A DNA stretch of 64,000 bases from Trichomonas vaginalis G3. Its lineage: Eukaryota; Parabasalia; Trichomonadida; Trichomonadidae. Within the stretch, counting starts at the first letter, position 1, and every line of letters begins with the position of its first letter. The notes under the pieces were generated by a model. That model was not told the origin of the DNA and made no database searches. It saw only the letters and a program-made list of their open reading frames with translations. Made by a program: the position numbers and the translations under genes. Below, in pieces: positions 27,510 through 36,260 of the stretch. The stretch spans positions 29,341,896 to 29,405,895 of the forward strand of contig NC_067206.1 in the NCBI RefSeq assembly GCF_026262505.1. Direction: 5' to 3'.

Positions 27510-27752
27510 ATATACCGGTTGTGGTGTTGGATTTAGTTGCCAACTAGACTGTGGTGCAGGTTCAGGCTGTTGTATAACAGGAGCTTGCTCTTCTGGTTCA
27601 GGGTCTTTAGGTATAATACCAACAAACTGACCTACCCTTTACCAATATTTTTGACACCGTTCCAAATTCCTCTTCCTACGGTTTTTATTCCATTCCATAT
27701 ACCTCTTCCAACATTTCGAAAGAAGTTTCCTATCTTACTGAAGAAACCCATT
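27510..27752 (-). pseudogene. Small Gly2 amphipathic protein with Pro-rich tail
   Basis: The start MGFFSKIGNFFRNVG fits an N-myristoylation pattern (MGxxxS). It continues with a repeated amphipathic unit, GRGIWNGIKTVGRGIWNGVK, and then a Pro/Gln-rich tail. This strongly suggests a membrane-active peptide segment. It lies between the W-K family gene and another small virion-like gene and is partly broken. Confidence 0.5.
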
Positions 27753-27769
27753 TTACTATATGTAAAAAT

Positions 27770-28132
27770 CTAATGTCCGCCTAGTCTCTTACGTTTCCTG
27801 TTGAGTTCCATAGCATTCTTTAACTGGAGCTCATACATTCTGTTTCTCCTCTGGTAGAAAACATATTCTGGGTCAACTCCTGTGTTCGCGTCATCTGCAT
27901 AAAGTTGTTTATATCCCACTTCAGGGTTTGTATAAAACTCTTTCCATCTCATATTTGCATACCATGGTGGCAAACCTAACGCAGCGTCATTTGACATGGC
28001 AGTTTGCATTTGTACATCTGTTGGCACTTGACCATAGTTTGCCATTGCAGTTTGTATTCTAACTTCATTTGGAATATTCTCTGGGTTTGGTTGTCCAGGT
28101 TGCTGTGCATTCGCTAAGTTCTGTGCGTCCAT
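27770..28132 (-). CDS. Small Maverick protein, 120 aa
   Basis: This open frame has an Asn/Gln/Pro-rich N-terminus, two similar segments (VRIQTAMANYGQVP and VQMQTAMSNDAALG) and a basic C-terminus (LNRKRKRLGGH). A TTTTTATCTAAT box lies upstream. No family is recognised; a capsid-associated role is possible from its neighbours. Confidence 0.6.
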   Translation of the reverse strand: MDAQNLANAQQPGQPNPENIPNEVRIQTAMANYGQVPTDVQMQTAMSNDAALGLPPWYANMRWKEFYTNPEVGYKQLYADDANTGVDPEYVFYQRRNRMYELQLKNAMELNRKRKRLGGH

Positions 28133-28155
28133 TTAATATTAGATAAAAATATCTC

Positions 28156-28287
28156 TTACGAGTACATATACTGAACATTTGCAGGCATTGGTTCATCTTC
28201 ATATTCTCTGTACTTTTCTGCCACGTCAAAGAAATAAATGACACAATGGAAAAAACCTAAAACAAGTAGTCCTATTTCAAACCACAT
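28156..28287 (-). CDS. Small single-pass membrane protein, 43 aa
   Basis: MWFEIGLLVLGFFHCVIYFF forms one predicted membrane segment, followed by an acidic, tyrosine-containing tail (EKYREYEDEP). The start overlaps the end of the methyltransferase gene by 16 bp, which supports a genuine compact arrangement. Function is unknown. Confidence 0.5.
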   Translation of the reverse strand: MWFEIGLLVLGFFHCVIYFFDVAEKYREYEDEPMPANVQYMYS

Positions 28288-29090
28288 TTACTTACTAATA
28301 AAATTTCTTTATTGTGACACTTTCTCCAGTTTATAGGACCTCTCTCATATTCTATCTTGTCATATATAAACTCATAGTCATGTATGTCCTCTAACCATCT
28401 CATAACGGTTTCCAAACCACTTTTATCGGATGTAAAGTAAAAGCATGGATGGTTATGTATAACGTCTAAAGTTTCTAAAGAGTCTCTCAAAGTCCAGTCT
28501 ACTTGGTATTGAAAATCCCATGTGTTATAGAACGGCGGGTCCACTATAAAGAAAACATTTTCCTTGTCTTTATATTTTTCATACAAATCTGTCCAATGAC
28601 ATCTCACAAACTCTATACCCTCAATATATTTTTCTATGTCCTCTTTGAAAACATTTGTATAGTTAAGATATAAAACTTTTGACATAAGTGTTTCAATGTC
28701 ATGAACTCTTATAGAACCACTATATAATAGTCTAGCAGATATACTATCCCAGTCTATATATTCTGCTTTTTTCAAAACCTCTCTCACAATATTTTTGTTA
28801 TCTAATGGTATACGTTCCATCTTACCTATCTGAATCTTTTCTTTTAACTCTTTCAATATATTGTTTGTGTCTGGTATATGTTTGAGACGGTCCATATAGT
28901 TGTCGAAGTCATTGCATATAATCTTTGAGTCTGGGAATATTGTATGGCACAAATGGGATATATAGAAACTTCCACCGAACAAATCTACAAATGTTAGACC
29001 ATTCGGTAGTTTCTTAAGTTCTCTCAATATAATATCTTTACATTTACTCTTATTTCCAAAGAACGGTAACGGAGGTTTTGTAAAATTCAT
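28272..29090 (-). CDS. Dam-type (D12) DNA N6-adenine methyltransferase, 272 aa
   Basis: The motif order is that of the D12/Dam family: PLPFFGNKSK at residues 7-16 and FVDLFGGSFY at about 34-43 for AdoMet binding, then FFIVDPPFYNTW at about 183 for the catalytic DPPF. It would transfer a methyl group to adenine N6 in DNA. Length is normal for the family and the frame looks whole. T. vaginalis DNA is known to carry N6-methyladenine, and Dam-like genes occur in its genome. The specificity site cannot be read from the sequence. Confidence 0.88.
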   Translation of the reverse strand: MNFTKPPLPFFGNKSKCKDIILRELKKLPNGLTFVDLFGGSFYISHLCHTIFPDSKIICNDFDNYMDRLKHIPDTNNILKELKEKIQIGKMERIPLDNKNIVREVLKKAEYIDWDSISARLLYSGSIRVHDIETLMSKVLYLNYTNVFKEDIEKYIEGIEFVRCHWTDLYEKYKDKENVFFIVDPPFYNTWDFQYQVDWTLRDSLETLDVIHNHPCFYFTSDKSGLETVMRWLEDIHDYEFIYDKIEYERGPINWRKCHNKEILLVSKCGLK

Positions 29091-29276
29091 TTATATATAA
29101 TAATAAAAATGTTTTTTTCCTGAAAAGTGACAGAAAAGTGACAAAACATGAAAACATATATAATTTGTGAAAAGTGAAACATTATATAATGTTTTCGACC
29201 CAGAAGAAGGCTTCTTCCCAGAAGCAATGGAGGAAGAAGAAGAGTCCTCCGAATTCACACCAGAAGACTAACAATT
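29091..29276. other. Right subterminal region of Maverick-1
   Basis: The region has two AAAAGTGACA motifs (about 29128-29145). A 43-codon basic frame from ATG 29189 (MFSTQKKASSQKQW...) runs into the terminal repeat. An overlapping frame is very acidic (EEEEESSEFTPED) and ends at 29271. Its outward direction and acidic end mirror the gene at the left end. Neither frame is secure as a gene. Confidence 0.35.
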
Positions 29277-29370
29277 TTCCGAATAAAAACTTCATTTATA
29301 CTAAACATCTTCGGGGCTAGAGGGCACGAAGTGCCTGGAAGCCCCACTACCTTTTTTTTTTTTTTTTTTT
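29277..29370 (-). repeat. Maverick-1 right terminal inverted repeat with hairpin
   Basis: Read inward from 29370, a run of As is followed by GGTAGTGGGGCTTCCAGG, as at the left end. The outer stem GGGGCT (29313-29318) with AGCCCC (29340-29345) is identical to the left. The inner stem is GGCAC (29323-29327) with GTGCC (29331-29335) around GAA, different from the left but still paired. The CGAATAAAAACTT block at 29280-29292 matches the inner block at the other end. Confidence 0.85.
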
Positions 29371-30248
29371 TTAAATATATTATTAAATATGAGAAAATCA
29401 CTCAACAAAAAAACAATTCTTTCAAAAAGTTTAAAATTTATCTTTCTAATACATATTTTTGGAAGGGCGTAAGATACGCCAACTTAAATATATTATTAAA
29501 TATGAGAAAATCGCTCAACAAAAAAACAATTCTTTCAAAAAGTTTAAAATTTATCTTTCTAATACATATTTTTGGAAGGGCGTAAGATACGCCAACTTAA
29601 ATATATTATTAAATATGAGAAAATCGCTCAACAAAAAAACAATTCTTTCAAAAAGTTTAAAATTTATCTTTCTAATACATATTTTTGGAAGGGCGTAAGA
29701 TACGCCAACTTAAATATATTATTAAATATGAGAAAATCGCTCAACAAAAAAACAATTCTTTCAAAAAGTTTAAAATTTATCTTTCTAATACATATTTTTG
29801 GAAGGGCGTAAGATACGCCAACTTAAATATATTATTAAATATGAGAAAATCGCTCAACAAAAAAACAATTCTTTCAAAAAGTTTAAAATTTATCTTTCTA
29901 ATACATATTTTTGGAAGGGCGTAAGATACGCCAACTTAAATATATTATTAAATATGAGAAAATCGCTCAACAAAAAAACAATTCTTTCAAAAAGTTTAAA
30001 ATTTATCTTTCTAATACATATTTTTGGAAGGGCGTAAGATACGCCAACTTAAATATATTATTAAATATGAGAAAATCACTCAACAAAAAAACAATTCTTT
30101 CAAAAAGTTTAAAATTTATCTTTCTAATACATATTTTTGGAAGGGCGTAAGATACGCCAACTTAAATATATTATTAAATATGAGAAAATCGCTCAACAAA
30201 AAAACAATTCTTTCAAAAAGTTTAAAATTTATCTTTCTAATACATATC
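29371..30248. repeat. 113-bp tandem satellite, about 7.8 copies
   Basis: Units repeat every 113 bp with almost no differences (for example unit boundaries at 29459, 29572, 29685). Each has an internal hairpin GGCGT-AAGAT-ACGCC. The first copy is interrupted by Maverick-1, with its left part at 4104-4152. The 79-codon frames are by-products of the repeat. High identity implies recent amplification or conversion. Confidence 0.95.
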
Positions 30249-31296
30249 CTATGGAAGGAGTTTACATTTACAAAATAAAAACCAGTTCAAAATCTTATTA
30301 CTCCTTGAAATAAAATCATTTAATTTCAAATCCATTCCAAATCCTTAAATCTGTATTAAAATCATTTTGCCAACAACCAACACAATACAAATTACATTTC
30401 CATATATCTTCTTGTCCATTTTAATTTTTTATCTCATTTTATTTAATTTTATTTAAAGCATATAGACATCGAGATCCTTTACACATAGTTATATAAAAGT
30501 CAAATACATAATAAATTCTTAATTCTCGAGATATCTCAAAATCTCATTTTTTTAATTTAAAATACCTTTCATTTTTCACAGTACGATCACAACAAACAAG
30601 CCATTTACTAATTAACACATATAAGAAAAATATCAAATTACAAAACAACTTTCAATATCATTCGCATCGAATTCTATTTTTTCATAATTATCAACTACAT
30701 GTTATTATATAATATATGTCGGCGCATATTCCACTCTATACAAGTGTCAGACACACTCACACAAAGCTGTGAGATTCATACCTCTATCAGTAGGACTTCT
30801 CAAATCAAGAACATATATGTTTCACTATCGCACATCTGTGTAGGATCTAATTAACCCTTTGGACTGGTACTTCAAAATTTGATAATTTGATAATTTCATG
30901 TGATATCATCATTTGCCTTTAAAACAACTGTGCGTTAAACTAGACACGTTTCTCTATCATAATGCAAAATATCAAAGTTTGGGAGACTCCCAAAGTGTCT
31001 GAAACTGATCATAAGGGTGAAAAACCGTTTTCCAGAAGTTGGGAATGTAGGGTATTATTGTATATTTTTTGTTTATATTAAAGAGTATATATATTAGAAT
31101 ATTAATATTTGTAATTGAATATAAGCATACATATGTACATCTTTATCATCATTATGCTCTTATCGAGATATACACTCATGTGAAAATTAAGCAAAAAAAA
31201 ATATTTGAGTACATAGCTATTTTTAATAAATTCATAATATCTGGTTCAATTATATGTCATTAAGAAGTACAAATGGCTGCAAATCAAATAAAAAAA
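30249..31296. other. AT-rich host spacer, no gene seen
   Basis: There are only short frames, many A/T runs and no recognised RNA gene or mobile element end. The array stops abruptly at about 30248, and this sequence does not resemble the unit. Confidence 0.6.
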
Positions 31297-32240
31297 TTAT
31301 ATTGAAAGGAAAACAAAAATGAATGGCCTTATATCGATCAAAGAACTCTGTTGCCTCACTGTGTAGCAAATAATATGAGCATAGCAAGTATCAAGAATAT
31401 TTATAGGTGAAATTGAACCTAATGTCTGATATCTATAGCCATTGCAAACGCTAACATTGTCAATATTGGAAGAGAAAATCTTATTTTTAATGAAACTCCC
31501 TCCCATAAATAAAAATGAAGAATTTTTATAAATATTATGAAACGCAGAATTTGAAATTGATTTAAGCTCTCCAATAATAACAATCTCAATACAAGATCGT
31601 GTACCTTCAATTGCCCACTGGGAAATAATTTCGACAGACATAGGAAAGACAATTCGGGTTAAATTGGGTTTACAAATTGCTCGATAATTGATAACTTTAC
31701 ATTTCTTTGAAATTTCGAAGTACCTTACAGAGAAGGACTATGAATCAAGACAGATTGATCTTTAGTATACAAAGATCCAAATTCGTCAGAACAATAATTA
31801 GGATTCTTGGGATCAACAGAAAATCCTGCTAAATTAGGTAGATTGCAAAAGGCTGCAATTCCTATGGAAATTAAGGATTTTGGAGTAGTATAATAGTCAA
31901 AATAATTACTAGATAGAGCATATTTTTCAATTCTTTCTAAACATTGTGGAATCCCACTGAAATACTTAAAATCCATCATATCAAGTCCACCATATTCGAT
32001 AAATCTAAGTGAATTGGGGATTGTGAGGTTATTTGTGCGGCATCTAGAAAATGATTCTCTTCCAATTCCAACAACTGAAAACTCAATATTATTATAATAA
32101 ACAAATTTAGGGATTACTAAATTTGTTGGGCATGTCTTATAGGCCGGACCGTTGTTCATTGTGCCAGTACGAACTTCATTACTGGATATTGTTGTGTATA
32201 TAAGCGAATCATAAGTAAATTCTATTCCTAATCTATTTCA
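31297..32240 (-). pseudogene. BspA-like leucine-rich-repeat gene (host), broken
   Basis: The reading shows typical TpLRR/BspA repeats: LTIPNSLRFIEYGGLDMM, LERIEKYALSSNYF, LISIGIAAFCNLPNLAGFSVDPKNPNY and, further on, ISNSAFHNI. In trichomonads this is a large family of surface or secreted proteins that may bind host cells. A frameshift near 31738 (the frame ends ...IHSPSL and resumes with RYFEISKK) separates the two halves. Upstream coding sequence (FTYDSLIYTTISS) reaches a stop near 32235 without an ATG. It is a short, decayed family member. Confidence 0.8.
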
Positions 32241-32330
32241 TGTTGAGGATCTGTCACTTTTCGAAAGACTTCTGATAAAATGAAAAAGATATATTTCTTC
32301 ACTATAATAATATTATATATTTGTGTGCAA

Positions 32331-33609
32331 TTATGGCTTTTCTGCAATATCAGCTGATTTATCTTCTACAGAATTTTCGGCATTTGGTTCTGTAATGAAG
32401 AAGAAGCCGAAAATGCCTCCTAGAAGGCCAATAACTGCAAAAATTACAAGTGATGACATAAAACCAATACCACCAACATATTTTCCAGTTGATTCATCTT
32501 TGTTTCCCCTCATAATTGGGAATAAGAAAATAACAATGAAAGCGAACAATTGATTCACAATACAGATAATTGAATTTCCGATTGATCTCTGGAATAATAT
32601 ACCAAGGAACAGGTCCAAGTGCAACTCCGAAGAAGAACATGTACAGGCATATGCATATTCAAGAGATCCAGTTGGACCATTTATACTGGTAGTTCATTGA
32701 GAAAATAAACAATGTAGCTCCACAGCCAACGCAAGAAATAGTAAATAACGGCTTTCTTCCAACTTTATCAACAAGGAATGAAGTTAAGAAGACTGCCAGG
32801 ATCTGGAATGCAACAGTAATTGCAGCGCAAATTCCAGAATCTAAAGGAACGCCAGCATCTCTAAAATCATCATCCAGATTTGTTGAAATTGCATTGATTC
32901 CTGAAAACTGTTGTATAATCATCAATCAGATACCCACAGCAAGCTTTCCCAAGTATTTCTTTTCTAGAATTGACTCTTTTTCTTCTGCATCTTTATTGTT
33001 ATCCTGATTGTCAATTTCTTCATTTGTTTCTTCAGATGAATTATCAGAGCCTCTAAAGTTGTTTGGGACAAACCAAATCAAGAGACTGCTAATAAAATTA
33101 AAGATTCCGCACATAAGAATCAAAGCTTGCAAATGTCTTCTTTCTCTTTTGAGATTTACGGTCCAATTGCCAACCAAGTAAAGTACAAATGCACCAATAC
33201 AACGACCAAGTTGACCAAGATTACCCAAAAATCCGGTCATTCCTTTTGGAGATACTTCAATGAGCATTGTTGGGCAAATTGTAGAAGTTGCACCCATTAT
33301 TACTCCTTCAAGTGCTCTCAAGATAATCATGACATAAATTTTTTTCGAATTTGCTAGAAGCATTAGCAAAAAGAACAAGCAAGCAAATATCTGCAAAATG
33401 AAATAGCAAACTTTTTGATTAAAGAATTTCAGTAATCCATTTGCTACAAAAGGTCCGACAACTGCTGCTAAGGATAATATTGCATTGAAAATTGTGGTTT
33501 GAATCGAAGGTGCTCTCCATTCATCTCGAAACAGAGGTACTGTTGGAGAACTAAACACAATGCAGAAACCGAAGTTAATAAGTGGCATTGTTATGATAAG
33601 GCCATACAA
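32331..33609 (-). pseudogene. MFS sugar-transporter gene (host), broken
   Basis: This looks like the sugar-porter family: many hydrophobic helices, an RALEGVIMGA segment like the family's R-x-x-x-G-x-G helix, QQFSGINAI at the start of the second half and FLVDKVGRKPLF as the D-x-x-G-R-(R/K) loop. An in-frame stop lies at 32926-32928, a frameshift falls between 32659 and 32624, and there is no ATG at the 5' end (the frame follows a TAA and its first ATG is internal). It would have moved hexoses across a membrane; it is now a pseudogene. Confidence 0.85.
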
Positions 33610-34042
33610 AAGTTCTTATCGGAAGTACTTTAACATAAATGAAGTATTTTTGAGAAAATAATTTCAATTCATATTCAAAAAATAAACAACCAAATAAATT
33701 ATTTAACTTATAAAAATTGTAAAGAAGCTAATTATGATCGATTTTATCTCTATAAAAAATTGAAAATTTTTTTGAAAATTTGAAACAACATTTGGCCATA
33801 ATGTTTTCTCGGCGACAATCGCCTCAAAAAAATTAATCATTCAAGTTGATATGAGATTAGATAAAAGAATCATCTATAGAAAAAAATTGAATAAAAAACG
33901 ATCAGAATTTCCCTAATTATCAATTCCAATTCAATAGAATATTCGTCCATTAATAATTTATGAACCATGGTAAAGCTTGTAATGAAAGTTTCATATTTAT
34001 TTCTTTAAATAAGTAAAATACTATATTTTGGAGAAAGCATAT
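33610..34042. other. AT-rich spacer before the MULE, ending in its left target duplication
   Basis: No reading frame of note. The last eight bases, AAGCATAT (34035-34042), recur at 39375-39382 on the other side of the transposon. Confidence 0.7.
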
Positions 34043-34052
34043 GGTAAAAAAG

Positions 34053-34180
34053 GGGGTTGGCGTCCTAAGGCGTCCTAGTGTAAATTTCTCAAAATTGTGA
34101 TATTTACATCACATTTTTGAGAGGTTTATGGGCGTCCTAAGGGAAAATTGAATAGCTAGGGCGTCCCGAATTTTCATTCT
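34053..34180 (+). repeat. MULE left end with four GGCGTCC subterminal motifs
   Basis: GGCGTCCT occurs at about 34059 and 34069 and, as GGGCGTCC, at about 34131 and 34160. Between them lies an imperfect inverted repeat (TGTAAATTTCTCAAAA ... TTTTGAGAGGTTTA). The set probably binds the transposase. Confidence 0.8.
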
Positions 34181-34819
34181 AAGATTTAAATATATTATAT
34201 ACTTAAGTATAATACAAGCAATATAAAAATTAAATTTTTATTATGTTAACTTATAAGAAAATTTTTTGAATTATCGTTGATTTATTGTAATCTTTCCAGG
34301 CTATACTTTTGAAATCAACTTTACCTGTCATACGCATTAATGTAGTAGATGTCCAGGTGTAGCTATTATATCCCATCAACATTGGTATTTTATCATTGTA
34401 AGATATCAAAATGAAGCGTTTTTTCAGATATAATTTTTCGTAAATTTTTCAAAAATAAGATGGTAAAAAAGCCTCGACTTGCTCGAAAAATAACAATTTT
34501 TTTACTTGTAAAAATAACCCTTTTACAGCATGGGCAGCTATTCAATCACTATTTCTTTTTCTAAAAGTATATTTTTCAAAAAAAATTAAGATCAAATTCG
34601 ACAATTTCGTGATGAAAGCAAAAATATTACACATACTTCTAGATGCATGGGATAAAATATGCAATTATTCAATCAATTCGCATGATTTGAAAAAAAAAAT
34701 CTAAATTTGATAAAAATGTAGAAATTTTTTATTTTTAACTTGAGATTCGATTTTTTTGATCCAATTTGTGAATTTTTTTTTGATCGGAATTTCAATTAAT
34801 TTGTTGATCAAAAATTACC

Positions 34820-35926
34820 TCACAATGTTTGATCATAAGTGAAGTCATCTTCATGGGTATTTAGAAATTCCAAGAGAAATTGCTTATTTCTCGCAGATGT
34901 AATATCTGAGAAAATCGAATTTAAATATTCATAGAAACCCAAATCATTCTCCGGTTCGAATAATTCATCTGTTGCTTTTTCTGTTTTTTCTATGAATTTT
35001 AATAATTTGATTAATAAATCTTCATCAGGAAGAATTATTGCTGCATTTGTGATAAAATTCCATATTGAGGTAATATGGCAATAATTACATTTATAAAATG
35101 TAATTTTATCCAAAATTTTTTGGCAAATTCGCATAATAGCATTAATATTTGAAGCTGAGATTAAACCTGTGATTACTTCTGTAACTTTTGGAAAATCATC
35201 GCAATTTAATATCTCTTTATATTGAATTGAGAAATAAAAAAAATCAAATGGATTCATTTCTTCAATTTCAAGGAGATTGTAAAAATTGATAGAAGTGTTA
35301 TTGCAACAAATTGTATTTGCAGCAAAAAATATCATTTGCTCGATTCCATTTTTGGAATAAATTTGCTGGAACAATGTTAAATTAAAACAGTTGCTTAATT
35401 TTTCTTCATTGTTTTCATAAAAAAGTAACAAGTTTGCAACTGAAATTTCAAAATTTTGATAATTGCCAGTTATTTCAGTAAATATATATATTTGCTTTTC
35501 TTCATCTAAAAATGGCAAATATTGATTTGCAATATTAACTAAAGTTTGGGATAAATTGTTCCAGTTTGATTTTACAATTTGTGAGCACATTATGTAATAT
35601 GTAAATTTATCCGCTTTGTAGGAATTTAAAATTGTTTGTTGTTCTGTTTCAGTTAAATTACTGAATTTTTCAAGATTAATATTGTGATAAAAAATAGAAT
35701 CCTTGAAACATTCTGATATCTTTTCAATGTTTAAAACGGATGCTAAAAAATGTAAAAGAACTTCATCAGTCACTGTGATTTTTTTGAAAAATTTATCCCA
35801 ATTCAAGCATCCAATTGATCTTTCTGTCATTGTACTTATGCATTGATAAAGTTGATTTAATGAATCCGAAGAATAATCATTATGCTTGACTAGTTGAGTT
35901 AGTTGATACAGACTGTCGTCAGCCAT
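34820..35926 (-). CDS. Second MULE-encoded protein, 368 aa, unknown function
   Basis: This intact frame inside the MULE is divergent from the transposase. It is predicted to be all-helical with repeated Leu/Ile/Asn-rich segments of about 40 residues, recalling armadillo/HEAT-type solenoids, though no repeat consensus is certain. On its strand the ATG follows TTATTCATTTTTTTAAA, which holds a TCATTT Inr-like box. It may be an accessory transposition protein or a captured host gene. Confidence 0.7.
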   Translation of the reverse strand: MADDSLYQLTQLVKHNDYSSDSLNQLYQCISTMTERSIGCLNWDKFFKKITVTDEVLLHFLASVLNIEKISECFKDSIFYHNINLEKFSNLTETEQQTILNSYKADKFTYYIMCSQIVKSNWNNLSQTLVNIANQYLPFLDEEKQIYIFTEITGNYQNFEISVANLLLFYENNEEKLSNCFNLTLFQQIYSKNGIEQMIFFAANTICCNNTSINFYNLLEIEEMNPFDFFYFSIQYKEILNCDDFPKVTEVITGLISASNINAIMRICQKILDKITFYKCNYCHITSIWNFITNAAIILPDEDLLIKLLKFIEKTEKATDELFEPENDLGFYEYLNSIFSDITSARNKQFLLEFLNTHEDDFTYDQTL

Positions 35927-35975
35927 TTTAAAAAAATGAATAAAATTGTATAGTAAATTATATTTGTGAAATTTG

Positions 35976-36213
35976 TGACGCTACATTCAATCTAAGACCA
36001 ATATCTCAAAGAATTCCTCATTTAAGTATTACTTTTCATTGTTTTTTAAAAAATATCTTTGCTTATTTGTTCACTTTTTTGACATTTATTATATGCTTTT
36101 TATCATATTTCCGATGATATGAATATATATTCTATATAAGAATGACGCTACATTCAATCTAAGACCAATATCTCAAAGAATTCCTCATTTAAGTATTACT
36201 TTTCATTTTTGAT
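35976..36213. promoter_or_regulatory. Duplicated 70-bp promoter segment between the divergent MULE genes
   Basis: A block starting TGACGCTACATTCAATC occurs at about 35976-36046 and 36143-36213 in the same orientation with almost no differences. Each copy ends in TACTTTTCATT, containing an Inr-like TCATT. The transposase ATG at 36261 has its own TCATTTCATTTTTTA just upstream. Confidence 0.6.
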
Positions 36214-36260
36214 TCAATTTTCGAACGGTTTTCGTAAATTTTGCATCATTTCATTTTTTA

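Larger units (their letters stand above)
4153..29370. mobile_element. Maverick/Polinton element, Maverick-1 (about 25.2 kb)
   Basis: The ends are inverted repeats. The left begins with a 26-base A run, then GGTAGTGGGGCTTCCAGG. The right ends with the complement of the same block and a T run. A perfect TTAAAT duplication flanks the element, the 6-bp target size known for Polintons. Inside are the family's hallmark genes: major capsid protein, packaging ATPase, retrovirus-like integrase and family B polymerase. It also has a superfamily 3 helicase, KilA-N protein, fibre-like proteins, a Dam-type methyltransferase and an HNH-type protein. Roughly ten loci are not single open frames while about twenty look open. 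Clean ends and a perfect target duplication suggest a fairly recent insertion. I recognised no adenovirus-type protease. Confidence 0.93.

Noticed and set aside
29331-30278. Repeated 79-codon frames
   Set aside because: They arise from the 113-bp satellite unit, which shifts frame each copy; no protein-like signal.
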